Origin: Prorocentrum cordatum
Lineage: Eukaryota; Sar; Dinophyceae; Prorocentrales; Prorocentraceae
Assembly: GCA_963575745.1 (NCBI GenBank)
Contig: CAUYUJ010022504.1
Coordinates: 80,001-144,000, forward strand
Direction of reading: 5' to 3'
DNA: 64,000 nucleotides
A model generated the notes under the pieces. The model did no database searches and was not told the DNA's origin. It saw only the letters and a list, made by a program, of their open reading frames with translations. Positions 52,312-61,949 of the stretch are shown one piece after another. The position numbers and the translations under genes are program-made. Every line of letters starts with the position of its first letter. The stretch's first letter is position 1.

Positions 52312-52505
52312 CCTCCTCCCCCTCCTCCTCCTCCTCCTCCTCCTCTTCTTCTTCCTCCTCCTCCTCCTCCTTCTCCTCTTCCTCCTCCTCCTCCTTCTCC
52401 TCCTCCTCCTCCTCCTTCTCCCCCCTCTCACCCTCCTCTGTCCTCCTCCCCCGTGCTCTCCTCCTCCTCCTCCTCCTCCTCCTCCTCCTCTTCGTCCCCC
52501 CCCTC
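52312..52505. repeat. (TCC)n microsatellite
   Basis: TCC/TTC triplets with C-rich interruptions. Confidence 0.93.
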
Positions 52506-52614
52506 CTCCTCCCTCCTCCTCCCTCGGACCCCTGCGCATTCATCGAGGCATCTTCCTCTTCCTCTTCTGCACCCCCTCCCCGTTCCCCTCCCACCCCTCC
52601 CCTTCAGGTGATTA

Positions 52615-52714
52615 NNNNNNNNNNNNNNNNNNNNNNNNNNNNNNNNNNNNNNNNNNNNNNNNNNNNNNNNNNNNNNNNNNNNNNNNNNNNNNNNNNNNNN
52701 NNNNNNNNNNNNNN
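52615..52714. other. Assembly gap of 100 N
   Basis: Exactly 100 undetermined bases, a placeholder length, next to a (CTA)n tract. Confidence 0.99.
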
Positions 52715-52754
<40 letters not shown>

Positions 52755-52765
52755 CACTACTACTA
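52715..52765. repeat. (CTA)n microsatellite
   Basis: About 15 CTA units bordering the gap; the true length is unknown. Confidence 0.9.
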
Positions 52766-54703
52766 CCACTACCTCCAGCCTCACTCGCCGCCGCCGACGA
52801 CGACGATGCCGACGTCGACACCGACGCAGACACCGACGCCAACGACGCCGACGCCAACGCCTTCCAGCGACGCCGACGCCGCCGCCGACGACGACGACGA
52901 AGACGACGAAGACGACGGCGGTGGGCGGCCCCGGCCTGCCCCGCACGGCGTCGCGTCCTCCCGCGTTCGGGAGGACGCTCATTCTTTCTCCTCATCGCTC
53001 CTCCTCCTTCTCCTCCCCCCCCTCCTCCTCCTCCTTCTCCTCCTCTTCCTCCTGCTCCTCCCCCTTCTCCTGCTCCTCTTCCTTAGTCTTCCTCCTCCTT
53101 ATCATCCTCCTCATCCTCCTGTTTCCTCCTCCTGATCTTTCCTCCTACTCCGATCCTGCGCCCCATGCCTCAATCCCCCTCTATCTCATCCTCCACATCC
53201 CCCTCGCCCTTTGCTTCCTTCTCCCCGTTCATTTTCGCCTCTCCCCTTGTCATGCTACGCGTGCAGTCGCTGCTCGCCCAGAAGGGCCCTCCCACCTGGA
53301 GTGCTATCCTTCCCACCTCCTGCCCCCACTCGCCCACGCCCCTGACCCTCTGACCCTCCCGCCCCTCAGTCTCTGCATGATGCCCCCACCATGCCTACCC
53401 TGTCCTTCTCCTCCTCCTCCTTCTCCTCATCCTTCTCCTCTACCTCCGCAGCCGCTACAGCAGAGGGTCCTGCAAGGCCGCCACCCCGCTGCCCTGGAAA
53501 GTCACCAGGGCCCAGGACAGGATGAACGGCGGGCGGGCGACGGCGCTCGCGTCGTCGTCGTCGTAGTCGTCGTCGTCGTCGTCGACGTCGCCTTCGTCGT
53601 CGACGTCGACGTCGAAGTCGACGTCGACGTCGACACAGTCGTCGTCGTCGTCGTCGTCCTCGTCGTCCTCGTCGTCGTTCTTGTCGTCGTTCCCAGCCTC
53701 CCGACCGGCCGAAACCCGCTCAAAATAGATCCCTGGATAGAGCACCCGTTTTCCGAGCCGCATCCAGCCGTGGCGACGAGAGGGGCCCCCGAGGGCCAGA
53801 AAGCCTCGAAACCTCGGCGCGAAGCTGTCCAGGAGGAAAAGGTGGGAGGAGAGGGAGGAGAGCAACTGCCACTCGACATGAGGACCCCGCGCGCCTCATG
53901 TTTTAAAGGACTGCTCTTTGGGAGGATGAGAAGGGATTGGCCGGGGGTGGTGGGGGCGCAGACGGGGGCCGTAGCATTTTCAAAATGGTGCTCTCGTCAA
54001 GGATATCTTCGTGCCACGTCTTAGATGTGCTCCTCGCCTGCGATACCTCGTTTTCGAAACGGTGCTCTCGCCTGAGATATCGGCATTTTCGAAACGGTGA
54101 TCTCGCCTGAGATATCCTCGTCTTTAACACGGTGGAGGACCCTTCAGCAAAGTTGAGCTAGCTCAGAGAAGTCATTCATACCGCTACGCTGCTGCAACGC
54201 AAGTGCAAAGGCCGCGACTGGCTGCGAATGCGGAGGATGGAGGATGAAAGGAAAGAGGGATGGAGGGAGAGGAGGGGAGAGAAGAGGAGAAGAGGAGGAG
54301 TGGGGTGGAGGAATTTGGAGGGGAAAGAAGGAAAAGGGCCTAGAGGGGGAGGGGGCGCCTGCACGGAGCGAAAGTAATCTGGCGGGCAATGCCTGCTCTG
54401 CCGAGGCTGCACACAGGCTGAAACGTCGCAGCATCAAGGAGCACCACACCGACTAACGAAGTCATCGCATTGAACATGCATCACAACAAGAACAACAAGG
54501 GCACGCGGCATCAAGGAGGAGGAGGGGGAGGACGAGGAGGAGGAGGAAGATGAGGAGGAGGAGGAGCAGCAGCAGCAGCAGAAAGAGGAGTATGGGGGTT
54601 GAAAGGAGTAAGAAGAGGAGGAGGGTGTGAAGCAGGGGAGAATTATTCAGGAGGGTAATGAAGAGGAAGGATCGAGGAGGGCTTATGCCCATCTCTGGCT
54701 GCG
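52766..54703. other. Intergenic; CGA/CGT tracts and a 36-bp minisatellite
   Basis: CGT/GTC runs at 53545-53690. Four units at 53972-54130 share TTTTCGAAACGGTG and CTCGCCTGAGATATC. TCC/GGA-rich elsewhere. No gene is seen. Confidence 0.5.
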
Positions 54704-54704
54704 T

Positions 54705-56116
54705 CTATTGCGATTCCGGGAACAGCTTCGGTAGCAGAAACTCAAAAATGTGCACCAACACGGGCAGCGCCATGCTGTTCCCCGCAAGTCGCCCCATGCC
54801 TGCGACACTGGACAGAGGCGCGATGGCTCCAGGGTCCATGCCCTGGAGCCGAAACATCTCGGCAGGGAGCATGTACCTCCTGTGCGACGTGAGCCAGTAG
54901 CCCCTAGGCCGGCGCCGAATTAGAGTTGGGCTGCGCTCGAAAAATGCTTGCGCAAACTGTGGGCTGCTGTCAGCGGCCAGTGGGCACTCGGCATTGAGAG
55001 GCACGCGAGCGCCTTAAAGGTCAACCCGTATCATATGGACGCACGATAAAGATGCAAGGGCCGCGGGGCGTGGCCAGCGAAGACGGACAAGGATGGGCCG
55101 AAGGAGAAGGATTCAAGGGTAACCTGGGACAACTGCTCACCCTTACTATATGCGGGTTGGTTGTACGCGCCCTCAATAAACCCTCAAAGCGGGGGCGTCG
55201 GGGCGGCAAAGCCTGTTGCATCAACGTCAATTGCCCATGTCTGCCTCCGCGGATTAATGCCGCGCCGCCTTAGCTTCCACAGACACTTCTTCAAAACCTT
55301 ACAGGCATTAGAGTTCCGGCACGCTGACGGCAGGGACCCTCGCGGGCCCTTGACGGGCTCCAGAAAAGCAGAAAGCGGCGGTGAGGGTGCGCCGGGGCCT
55401 CTGGGAAGCTTGGGCACTAGACGTTCGCCCTCCCTGATGCCTACTATATAAACTCGGGGCCGCAATTGCGGGAGTCCGAACTCAGACGCTAGATATCTCC
55501 GATATTTCACAATGTATCCAGCTCGTTGGCAGTCTCCTATCACTTTTGCCATGCTCTCGCCACCGTTGTGAGTGAGCAGACCAGCAGAATTCTCCAAGAC
55601 AAACGCCCTGATACTGCCTCGTCTCAAGGTGCGAATCACCTCCTCATACACGTCGGACCGGCAATCTGCAAATCCTTCCCGTCCCCCCACTGGCGAAAAA
55701 GGTTGGCACGGAAATCCACACACGTAAATGTCGATTGGAGGGAGCTGGTCCACGCGACGGCCGATGATGTTGGGGTAGAAGATCTTCGGCTCATGATTCA
55801 GCTCGATGAACTGTCGGCAGAACGCGTCGGAATCGCAGCTCCACCTGTGTGAGATTCGCAACCGGCCAGCTTTCACAGCAGCACATTGCCCCAAAGCCCA
55901 CACGGGGCAATCTGTGCCGCTGCAATCCGTGCCGATGCGCACCCACTTCGGGCGCATATTGACAGCCCTTGCGCCAAATTTGCCGTTGAAAGGAAAGCGG
56001 GAGAGGTGAGGATGAGGGCAATGATTCAAGTGTGTCCCGCCTGGGGCCGCCTCACCAGAGCTGACGCAGGCTGAACTGAACTGAACTGAACGCATGGACC
56101 CGGAGACGATATCCAT
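54705..56116 (-). CDS. C5-cytosine DNA methyltransferase, two exons
   Basis: Transfers a methyl group to C5 of cytosine in DNA. Minus-strand exon 1 carries motif I as VRIGTDCSGTDCPVWAL, motif IV as YVCGFPCQPFSPVGGREG (catalytic Cys codon at 55706-55708), motif VI as FVLENSAGLL (ENS instead of the usual ENV) and motif VIII as LPQLRPRVYIVGIR. After a short target-recognition region the frame closes at 55184. Motifs IX/X continue in another frame, 54705-55000: RGYWLTSHRRYMLPAEMFRL and GRLAGNSMALPVL, ending in TAG at 54705. An intron between about 55150 and 54960 is inferred (GTGAGC near 55141, GCAG near 54966). The ATG at 56114-56116 is possible, but coding may begin at an acceptor near 55990. 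All catalytic motifs are present, so it may be active. Confidence 0.88.
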
Positions 56117-56129
56117 ACGGAGGACCGCG

Positions 56130-56807
56130 CGTGGCCCAGGGGGGGTTACACGATGGATTGGGGAGGGATGAGGGGGGGAGGGAGCGGATGGGGAGGAAGG
56201 GGAGAGGGCGACGGGTCGTCAAACCAGGGGGGTCCGAGCGCGGGTCGACGGCGTCGGGGCCCCCACTGACGATCGGAGCGTCGATGCCGTTGTTTCGAAG
56301 CTCCCGTCGGCGTGGGTGCGGGCTCGATCTCTTGAAAGTCGGGGCAGCTGCGCGGCCGCGAGAGAGCTCGGACGAATAACTGAGGTGTCGGCCCATCGGG
56401 TCATCGTGAAAAGCTCTCGTCTGCTCGCGGGTCGCTTTCCTCCGTCTGACCAGCCTTCTCCCCCTCGTCTGCCTCATCTTTCCGAGTATAAGTTCCTCCA
56501 GCTTGTTCTCCCCTCTCCCCCCCTTCGCCCTACCCTTGTGATGTTGTCCCTCCACTTTCTCCCTGGGGCCCTTCCGCCTCCATCACCCTCCTCGCTCCTC
56601 TTTCCTGGGCCCTCCGCTGCATCCCTCCCCCACCTTCGCATCCCCCCCCTCCTCCTCTTTCTCATCCTCTTTCTCTGCGTTTTCCTCCTCGGGGAGGTGG
56701 ATATGTGATGACCCCATCATCTTGTGTCAAGCTGCTTGCCGCAGCACGGCCACATGTGGGCTCTCGCTGCGCTGGCCCCAGCGCTGCATGCGAGCAGCGC
56801 CCCAGAA
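56130..56807. other. Intergenic, no gene seen
   Basis: Purine-rich then pyrimidine-rich sequence between the methyltransferase and the composite repeat. Confidence 0.4.
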
Positions 56808-56944
56808 TCCCACCAGCCCGTTGGGCGTAGGTGGTCTGGGGAGCCTCCTCTTCCAATCCCCTCCTTCTCCTTCGGGGAGGGGCTTGCCCCTCCCCCACCC
56901 TCCCCCCTGGACCTGGACAGGGGATTTCGCTGGCACTTGGAGCG

Positions 56945-57555
56945 TTCAAGATGGCCCAACACTGGCCCAAGAGCGCCTCGGAAGGGCCCAAGATGAGTTC
57001 CAAGATGGCTCAAGATAGCTCAAAAAGCCTCAAGATGGCTCCCAAGACGCTCCAAGAGGTCCTCAACCCGCTCAAAGACAGCTCCAAGAGGCTTCCGAGA
57101 CCGTCAAGGAGGCTTCCAAGAAGCCCAAATCCTTCAAACACCTGAGGAACATGAATGATGTTTGCATCGTCGCCCGTTCGGTCTCGATAGCTTTCCGAGG
57201 CCTCAAGCTGGCTCCAAGATGGCCCATGAAGGCCCCAAGAGAGGCCCAGGAGAGCCCCAAGGCTGCCCCAAGAGCGACCAGGCGCGTTCCAAGAACGCCC
57301 CAGGAGCGCCCCACGAGACAATGTGTGGGGCTCCCGAGGGGCAGCCCTAATTTGCGAACCCATCTTGTTGTATCGGTGTCCTCGAACAGCGTCCCCAATG
57401 CTCCCAAGAGCGCCCCAAGAGGGCCCCAAGAGGCGCCCAGTCGGCCCCAAGAGGCGCCCAAGAGGCACCCGAAACAGCTCCCTAGAGGCACCCGAGAGGC
57501 TTCACGAGGATTTCCGAGGTACCCAAGATGCACCTAGACGTTCCAAGAGGGCTAA
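56945..57555. repeat. CCAAGA-type array, copy 5
   Basis: CCAAGA/CCCCAAGAG beat with unique islands at 57140-57195 and 57320-57385. It is the longer counterpart of 49068-49245 (copy 4). Confidence 0.85.
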
Positions 57556-57589
57556 ACAAAGCCTGGCGAAGGACATAACCACAGATATC

Positions 57590-58528
57590 GTATTCGGTGG
57601 GGCTCCCTATGGGGCCACGAAGCATTGCACTGGGCGGGGGAGACGCATGCGAAGTTTGCCATTGGGGCATTCGGTTGAGCCCCCCGTGGGCCACGAAACG
57701 TTGTGGTGGGTGGGGGGGACGCATGCGGACTTTGCCCGTGGGACATTCGTTGGAGCTCCTTATGTGCCACGAGACGTTGTATTGGGTGGGGGGGGGGGGC
57801 GCATGCGGACTTTGCCGCTGGGGCCTGAATTCGGCGGAGCCCTCTATGGGGCCACGAAACGTTGTGCTGTGTGCGGGGAACGCATGTGTACTTTACCACT
57901 GGGGCATTCGATGGGGCTCTCATGGGGCCACGAATCGGTGGAGCTCCCTATGGAGCCGCGAAACGCTGTACTGGGTGGTGTGTGACGCGTGCGGGCGGTC
58001 CCACTGGGACCTCCGGTGGGGCCCCCTGTGGGGCCACGTTCGACGCGCTGTACTTGGTGTGCGGGACGCCTGAGGGCGGTCCCATTGGGACTTTCGGTGG
58101 GGCTCCCTGTGGGGCCACGAAACGCGGTACTGGGAGGGGGCGACGCACGCAGGCCGTGCGACTGGGACCTTCGGTGGGGCTCCCTGTGGGCCACGAAGCG
58201 TTGCACTGGGTGTGCGAACGCAAGCGGGCGGTGATCGTTGGACCTTCGGTTGATCCCCTTGTGGGGCCACGAAACGCTGTACTGGGCGTGCGGGGCGCAT
58301 GCGGGCGGTCACACTGGGGCCGTCGGTTGATCTCCCTATGGTGCCACGAAGCGTTGTAATGGGTGTTGCGTGGCGCATGCGGGCGGTCCCACTGGGTCCG
58401 TCGGTGGGTTCCCCTATTTGGGGACACGGAACGCTGTGCTGGGTGGCGGCTTTTTTTTTTTCTTTTTCTTTTTTTGGTTTTTTTTTTTTTTATTTTTTTT
58501 TTTTTTTTTTTTTTGTGTATTTTCTATT

Positions 58529-58561
<33 letters not shown>

Positions 58562-59480
58562 TTTTTTTTTCTTTTTATGTTTTTTTTTATTTTTGTTTTT
58601 GTTATTTTTTTTTTTTATTTTTTATTTCTGTTTTTTATTTTTTTTTTTCTTTGTTTTTTTGTTATTTTTTTTATTTTCTTTTGGTTTTTTATTTTAATTT
58701 TTTTTTTTTTGGCGCATGCGGGCGGTGCCGCGAAGGCCGTCTGTAGAGCTCCCCATGGGCCACGAGACCTTGTACTGGGTGGTGCGTGGCGCATGCGGGT
58801 GGTCCCATTGGGACCTTCGGTGGGGCTCTCTATAGGGTCACGAATCGTTGCGCTGGTTGGTGCGTGACGCATGCGGGCGGTGGCGCTGGCGCCGTCGGTG
58901 GATCTCCGCATGGGGCCACGAAACGTTGTACTGGGTGGTGCGTAGCGCATGCGGGCGCCCCCACTGGGGCCGTCGGTGGAGCTCCGCATGAGGCCACGAA
59001 GCGCTGTACTGTGTGGTCCGTTACGCATGCGGGCGGTCCCATTGGGGCCTTCGGTGTAGCTCCCTATATAGAGCCACGAAACGCTGTACTGGGTGGTGCG
59101 TGACGCATGCGGGCGGTGCCACTGGGGCTTTCGGTCGAGCTCCCTATGGAGCTACGAATGGCTGTATTGGGTGTGCGTGGCGCATGCGGGCGGTCTCATT
59201 GGGACCTTCGGTGGAACTCCCTATGGGGCCACGAAACGCTCCACGGGGTGGTGCGTGACGCATGCAGGCGGTGCTGCTGGGACCTTCGGTGGATCTCCTT
59301 ATGGGGCCACGAAACGCTGTGCTGGGTGGTGCGCGACGCATGCGGACGGTCCCACTGGGGCCGTCGGTTGATCTCCCTGTGGGGCCGCGAAGCGCTGTAC
59401 TGGGTGGTGCGTGACGCATGCGGGCGGTCTCACTGGGACCATCGGAGGAGCTCCCTATGGGGCCCCGAAACATATGAAGG
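57590..59480. repeat. 78-bp satellite array, copy 2, inverted
   Basis: Reverse complement of the 45.9-47.6 kb array. Without the T-rich insert it is about 1630 bp, again close to 21 units. The GACTTTGCC variant block (57640-57895) lies at the end that corresponds to the GGCAAAGTCC block of copy 1, and the terminal unit of each has the same AAACTTCGCAT variant. The flanks also match: CCTTCGCC(A/T)GGCT on one side, CCCAACCATTCTGTGG on the other. Confidence 0.9.
58451..58710. repeat. 260-bp T-rich block inside the satellite array
   Basis: Roughly nine in ten bases are T, with scattered G, A and C. It interrupts one 78-bp unit between GGGTGG and GGCGCATGCG. It could be a decayed poly(A) on the other strand or a homopolymer-driven assembly artefact. 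Confidence 0.9.
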
Positions 59481-59647
59481 GCGTGCTGAACGGGTGATGT
59501 TGCTAATGATGGTGATTGAGGGGGGAGGGGGGGGATGAAGGAAGGAAGAGACGCGGGGGCCGTCCGTTCAAAACGAGGGCCCAACACCACAGAATGGTTG
59601 GGAACAAGAGACATCCGAGGAGGCTCTTCTGATCGTAATGTTTTTTT

Positions 59648-60394
59648 CCCTACCTAGGCTCTGCCTAGAAGGGTTCTTACTCTCTTAGCTTAAAGGGGCC
59701 GGGCAGTGGAAAGCGCCCCGGGCGGTTCCCCCAGTCCCCTGGGAGCGGTTCCCCCCAGTCCCCTGGGAGCTTTAGCTTTAGCTTTAGCTTTAGCTTTAGC
59801 TTTAGCTTAGCTTTAGTTTAGCGTTAGCTTAGCTTTAGCTTAGCTTTAGCTTAGCTTTAGCTTTAGCTTTTGCCTTGATGTAAGGCTTAGCTTAAGATTA
59901 GCGTTTCGCTTAGCGTTTCGCTTAGCTTTTAGTTTAGAGCTTAGAGTTTAGAGTTAGCTTAGATTTTAGCTTAGCTTTAGCTCGCTTGAGCTTAAGCTTG
60001 GTTAGCTGCAGCTTCGCTTTAGATTAGCTTTGTAGCTTAAGCTTTGGCTTTAGCTGTAGCTTAGCTTTAGCTTTAGCTTTAGCTTATCTTTAGCTTAGCT
60101 TTAGCTTAGCTGTAGCTTAGCTTTAGCTTAGCGTTTCGCTTAGCGTTTCGCTTAGCGTTTAGCTTAGCGTTTAGCTTAGCTTTAGCTTAGCTTTAGCTTA
60201 GCTTTAGCTTAGCTTTAGCTTAGCTTTAGCTTAGCTTTAGCTTAGCTTTAGCTTAGCTTTAGCTTAGCTTTAGCTTAGTTTTAGTTTAGTTTTAGCTTAG
60301 CTTTAGCTTAGCTTTAGCTTAGCTTTTAGCGTTACTGTTACTTTTAATTTTTCTGTGGCTTAGCTTCCTAGGGGTTTCCAACTCCTAGGTAGGG
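59648..60394. mobile_element. TIR element family D carrying a TTTAGC array
   Basis: CCCTACCTAGG at 59648-59658 is inverted at 60384-60394. The interior is a 560-bp array of AGCTTTAGCTT/AGC units, with GCGTTACTGTTACT and TTCCTAGGGGTTTCCAAC before the right end. A truncated copy is at 42048-42142. Confidence 0.75.
59769..60335. repeat. (TTTAGC/TTAGC)n minisatellite
   Basis: Alternating TTTAGC and TTAGC words, most regular at 60178-60330 where an 11-bp period is nearly perfect. Confidence 0.93.
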
Positions 60395-60524
60395 CGCCCT
60401 TGGATAATTTCTCCTCCTCCTGCTACTCACTCCTCCTCCTCCTCCTCCTCCTCCTCCTCCTCCTCCTCCTCCTCTCTCTTTACTCTCCCCCGCCTCCTCC
60501 TCCTCCTCCTCCTCCTTCTCCTCC

Positions 60525-60557
<33 letters not shown>

Positions 60558-60728
60558 CCCCTTGCACTTCCAAGAAACCAGAGGAGACTCCGAGAGTCAC
60601 TCAAAAGGCTTATGGCTCTTCTGTTCGCCCTCTTTCTTCCTCCTCCTCCTTCGTCGTCGTCATCGGCGTCGTCTTCGTGGTCGTCGTCTTCGTCGTCGTC
60701 GGGTGCGTCGTCATTGTCGTGGTCATCG

Positions 60729-60759
<31 letters not shown>

Positions 60760-61015
60760 TATCGCTTTCTTCCTCTCTCGCCCCACCGCCTTCTCTTTCT
60801 CCTCCTCCGCCCCATCCTCCTCCCACTCCTCCCACAAGGAAGAAGTAAAAGGAAGCAAGTAGGAATTAGGAGCAACGAGAGGAGATAGGCGAGGGCATGA
60901 GGAGGTAAGCGCGAAAGCCACGACATTCGGTAGGGCTCAGTAAAAGTAGCTGTTTCGGGATGGGCTGGTGGGGATACGCGAAGCGTCAAGAATTTAAAAC
61001 TGAGCTGCCGTGCGC

Positions 61016-61660
61016 TCACTCGCCCGCTGCCGCAGGCTCGTCCGGCGCCGCAGGCTCGTCCGGCGCCGCAGCCACAGGCGCCGCCGCAGCCGCCTCCACA
61101 GGCGCCGCCGCAGCCGCAGCCGCCTCCTCGTCGAAGTCCTCCAGCTGCGTGTCGAAGTCCTCCAGCTGCGTCGAAGTCCTCCAGCTCGAGAGCTCGTCCT
61201 TCTTATCATTCTCATTGACGCTCTCTGGGCCCTCGTCCTTCTCAATTTCCTTGTCGTTCCCGGGGGCATCGTCGTCATCGCTCTCCTTCTTGTTCTCCTT
61301 CTCGCCCTCGGCCTTGCCACCTTTTGCCTTCTTGCCCTTGCCGCCAGACTTGCCGCCCTTGGACTTCTTTTTCCCCTTGCCGCCAGATTTGCCGCCCTTG
61401 GACTTCTTGTCCTTCCCCTCGGGAGGATCGTCCGAACTGGCGCCCTCATCTGCATCTTTGGGCACATCATGAGCTTTGATCATCTTCTGCATGAGCTTGT
61501 TGGCGTGCTGCACCGTCCCGATCAGGGTGTCTGAGACGGGGGCTCTGGCGTTTGAGAATTTCGTCCACACTTGCCTCGTGCCGTGGCGGATTGCGCACTC
61601 CCACCCGTCGATCTTCGGCCTAGGGCTGATCAGCACCTGCGGCTGCCAAATCGACGGGAC
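61016..61660 (-). CDS. Lys-rich protein, C-terminal exon
   Basis: The minus frame reads VLISPRPKIDGWECAIRHGT, RQVWTKFSNARAPVSD, VQHANKLMQKMIKAHDVPKD, then KSKGGKSGGKGKK repeats, acidic DDDDAPGNDKEIEKDEG, a triplicated QLEDFD-like stretch and an Ala/Pro end before TGA at 61016. The first 50 residues look folded. It is preceded by GGCAG at about 61655, a possible acceptor, and ends 20 bp from the composite repeat. Probably the same gene as the frame at 61.95-62.95 kb. Confidence 0.55.
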   Translation of the reverse strand, partial: VPSIWQPQVLISPRPKIDGWECAIRHGTRQVWTKFSNARAPVSDTLIGTVQHANKLMQKMIKAHDVPKDADEGASSDDPPEGKDKKSKGGKSGGKGKKKSKGGKSGGKGKKAKGGKAEGEKENKKESDDDDAPGNDKEIEKDEGPESVNENDKKDELSSWRTSTQLEDFDTQLEDFDEEAAAAAAAPVEAAAAAPVAAAPDEPAAPDEPAAAGE

Positions 61661-61768
61661 TTAAGGGGGGCGACTAAGTCGACGACGCGGTCAAAGATGA
61701 GGAGCAGGGGGGTGCCCTCCAGATCCTCCTTTCCTTTGTCCACGTCGGCGTACGAGTACGAGTGCGAG

Positions 61769-61910
61769 CAGTGCTGGACCTAAAAGCTGTTTTGCTGCAT
61801 TTCGGCTGCGTTTTGTTTCTCGTTTTGGCAGGGGGGCGCAGGACAACAGGTAGGACAAAACGAACAACAAAACGACAACAACACGAACACAACGTTTAGG
61901 TCCAGCCCTG
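61769..61910. mobile_element. TIR element family C, copy 2
   Basis: Ends CAGTGCTGGACCTAAA and, inverted, CAGGGCTGGACCTAAA; 142 bp. Flanks AGTGCGAG and AATACGAG (61761-61768, 61911-61918) agree at six of eight bases, and both differences are A/G. It lies between the two Lys-rich coding blocks. Confidence 0.82.
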
Positions 61911-61949
61911 AATACGAGAACGAGGGTGGAGGCAGGCGAGTGCTTGCAC

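Larger units (their letters stand above)
56808..60996. mobile_element. Composite repeat, copy enlarged by nested elements
   Basis: The same ordered landmarks as 48931-49845: leader (56808-56945), CCAAGA array (56945-57555), AACAAGAGACATCCGAGG (59604), TCC tract (60420-60475), CACTTCCAAGAAACCAGAGG (60565), CTTATGGCTCTTCTGTTCGC (60609), CGTCGT tract, GATACGCGAAGCGTCAAGAA (60973-60992). Two blocks absent from the compact copy are inserted: the inverted 78-bp array unit (57558-59603) and a TTTAGC TIR element (59648-60394). Confidence 0.78.

Noticed and set aside
59769-60335. TTTAGC array as telomeric or interstitial telomere sequence
   Set aside because: The words are TTTAGC and TTAGC, not TTTAGGG, and the array is enclosed by CCCTACCTAGG inverted ends within a dispersed element.
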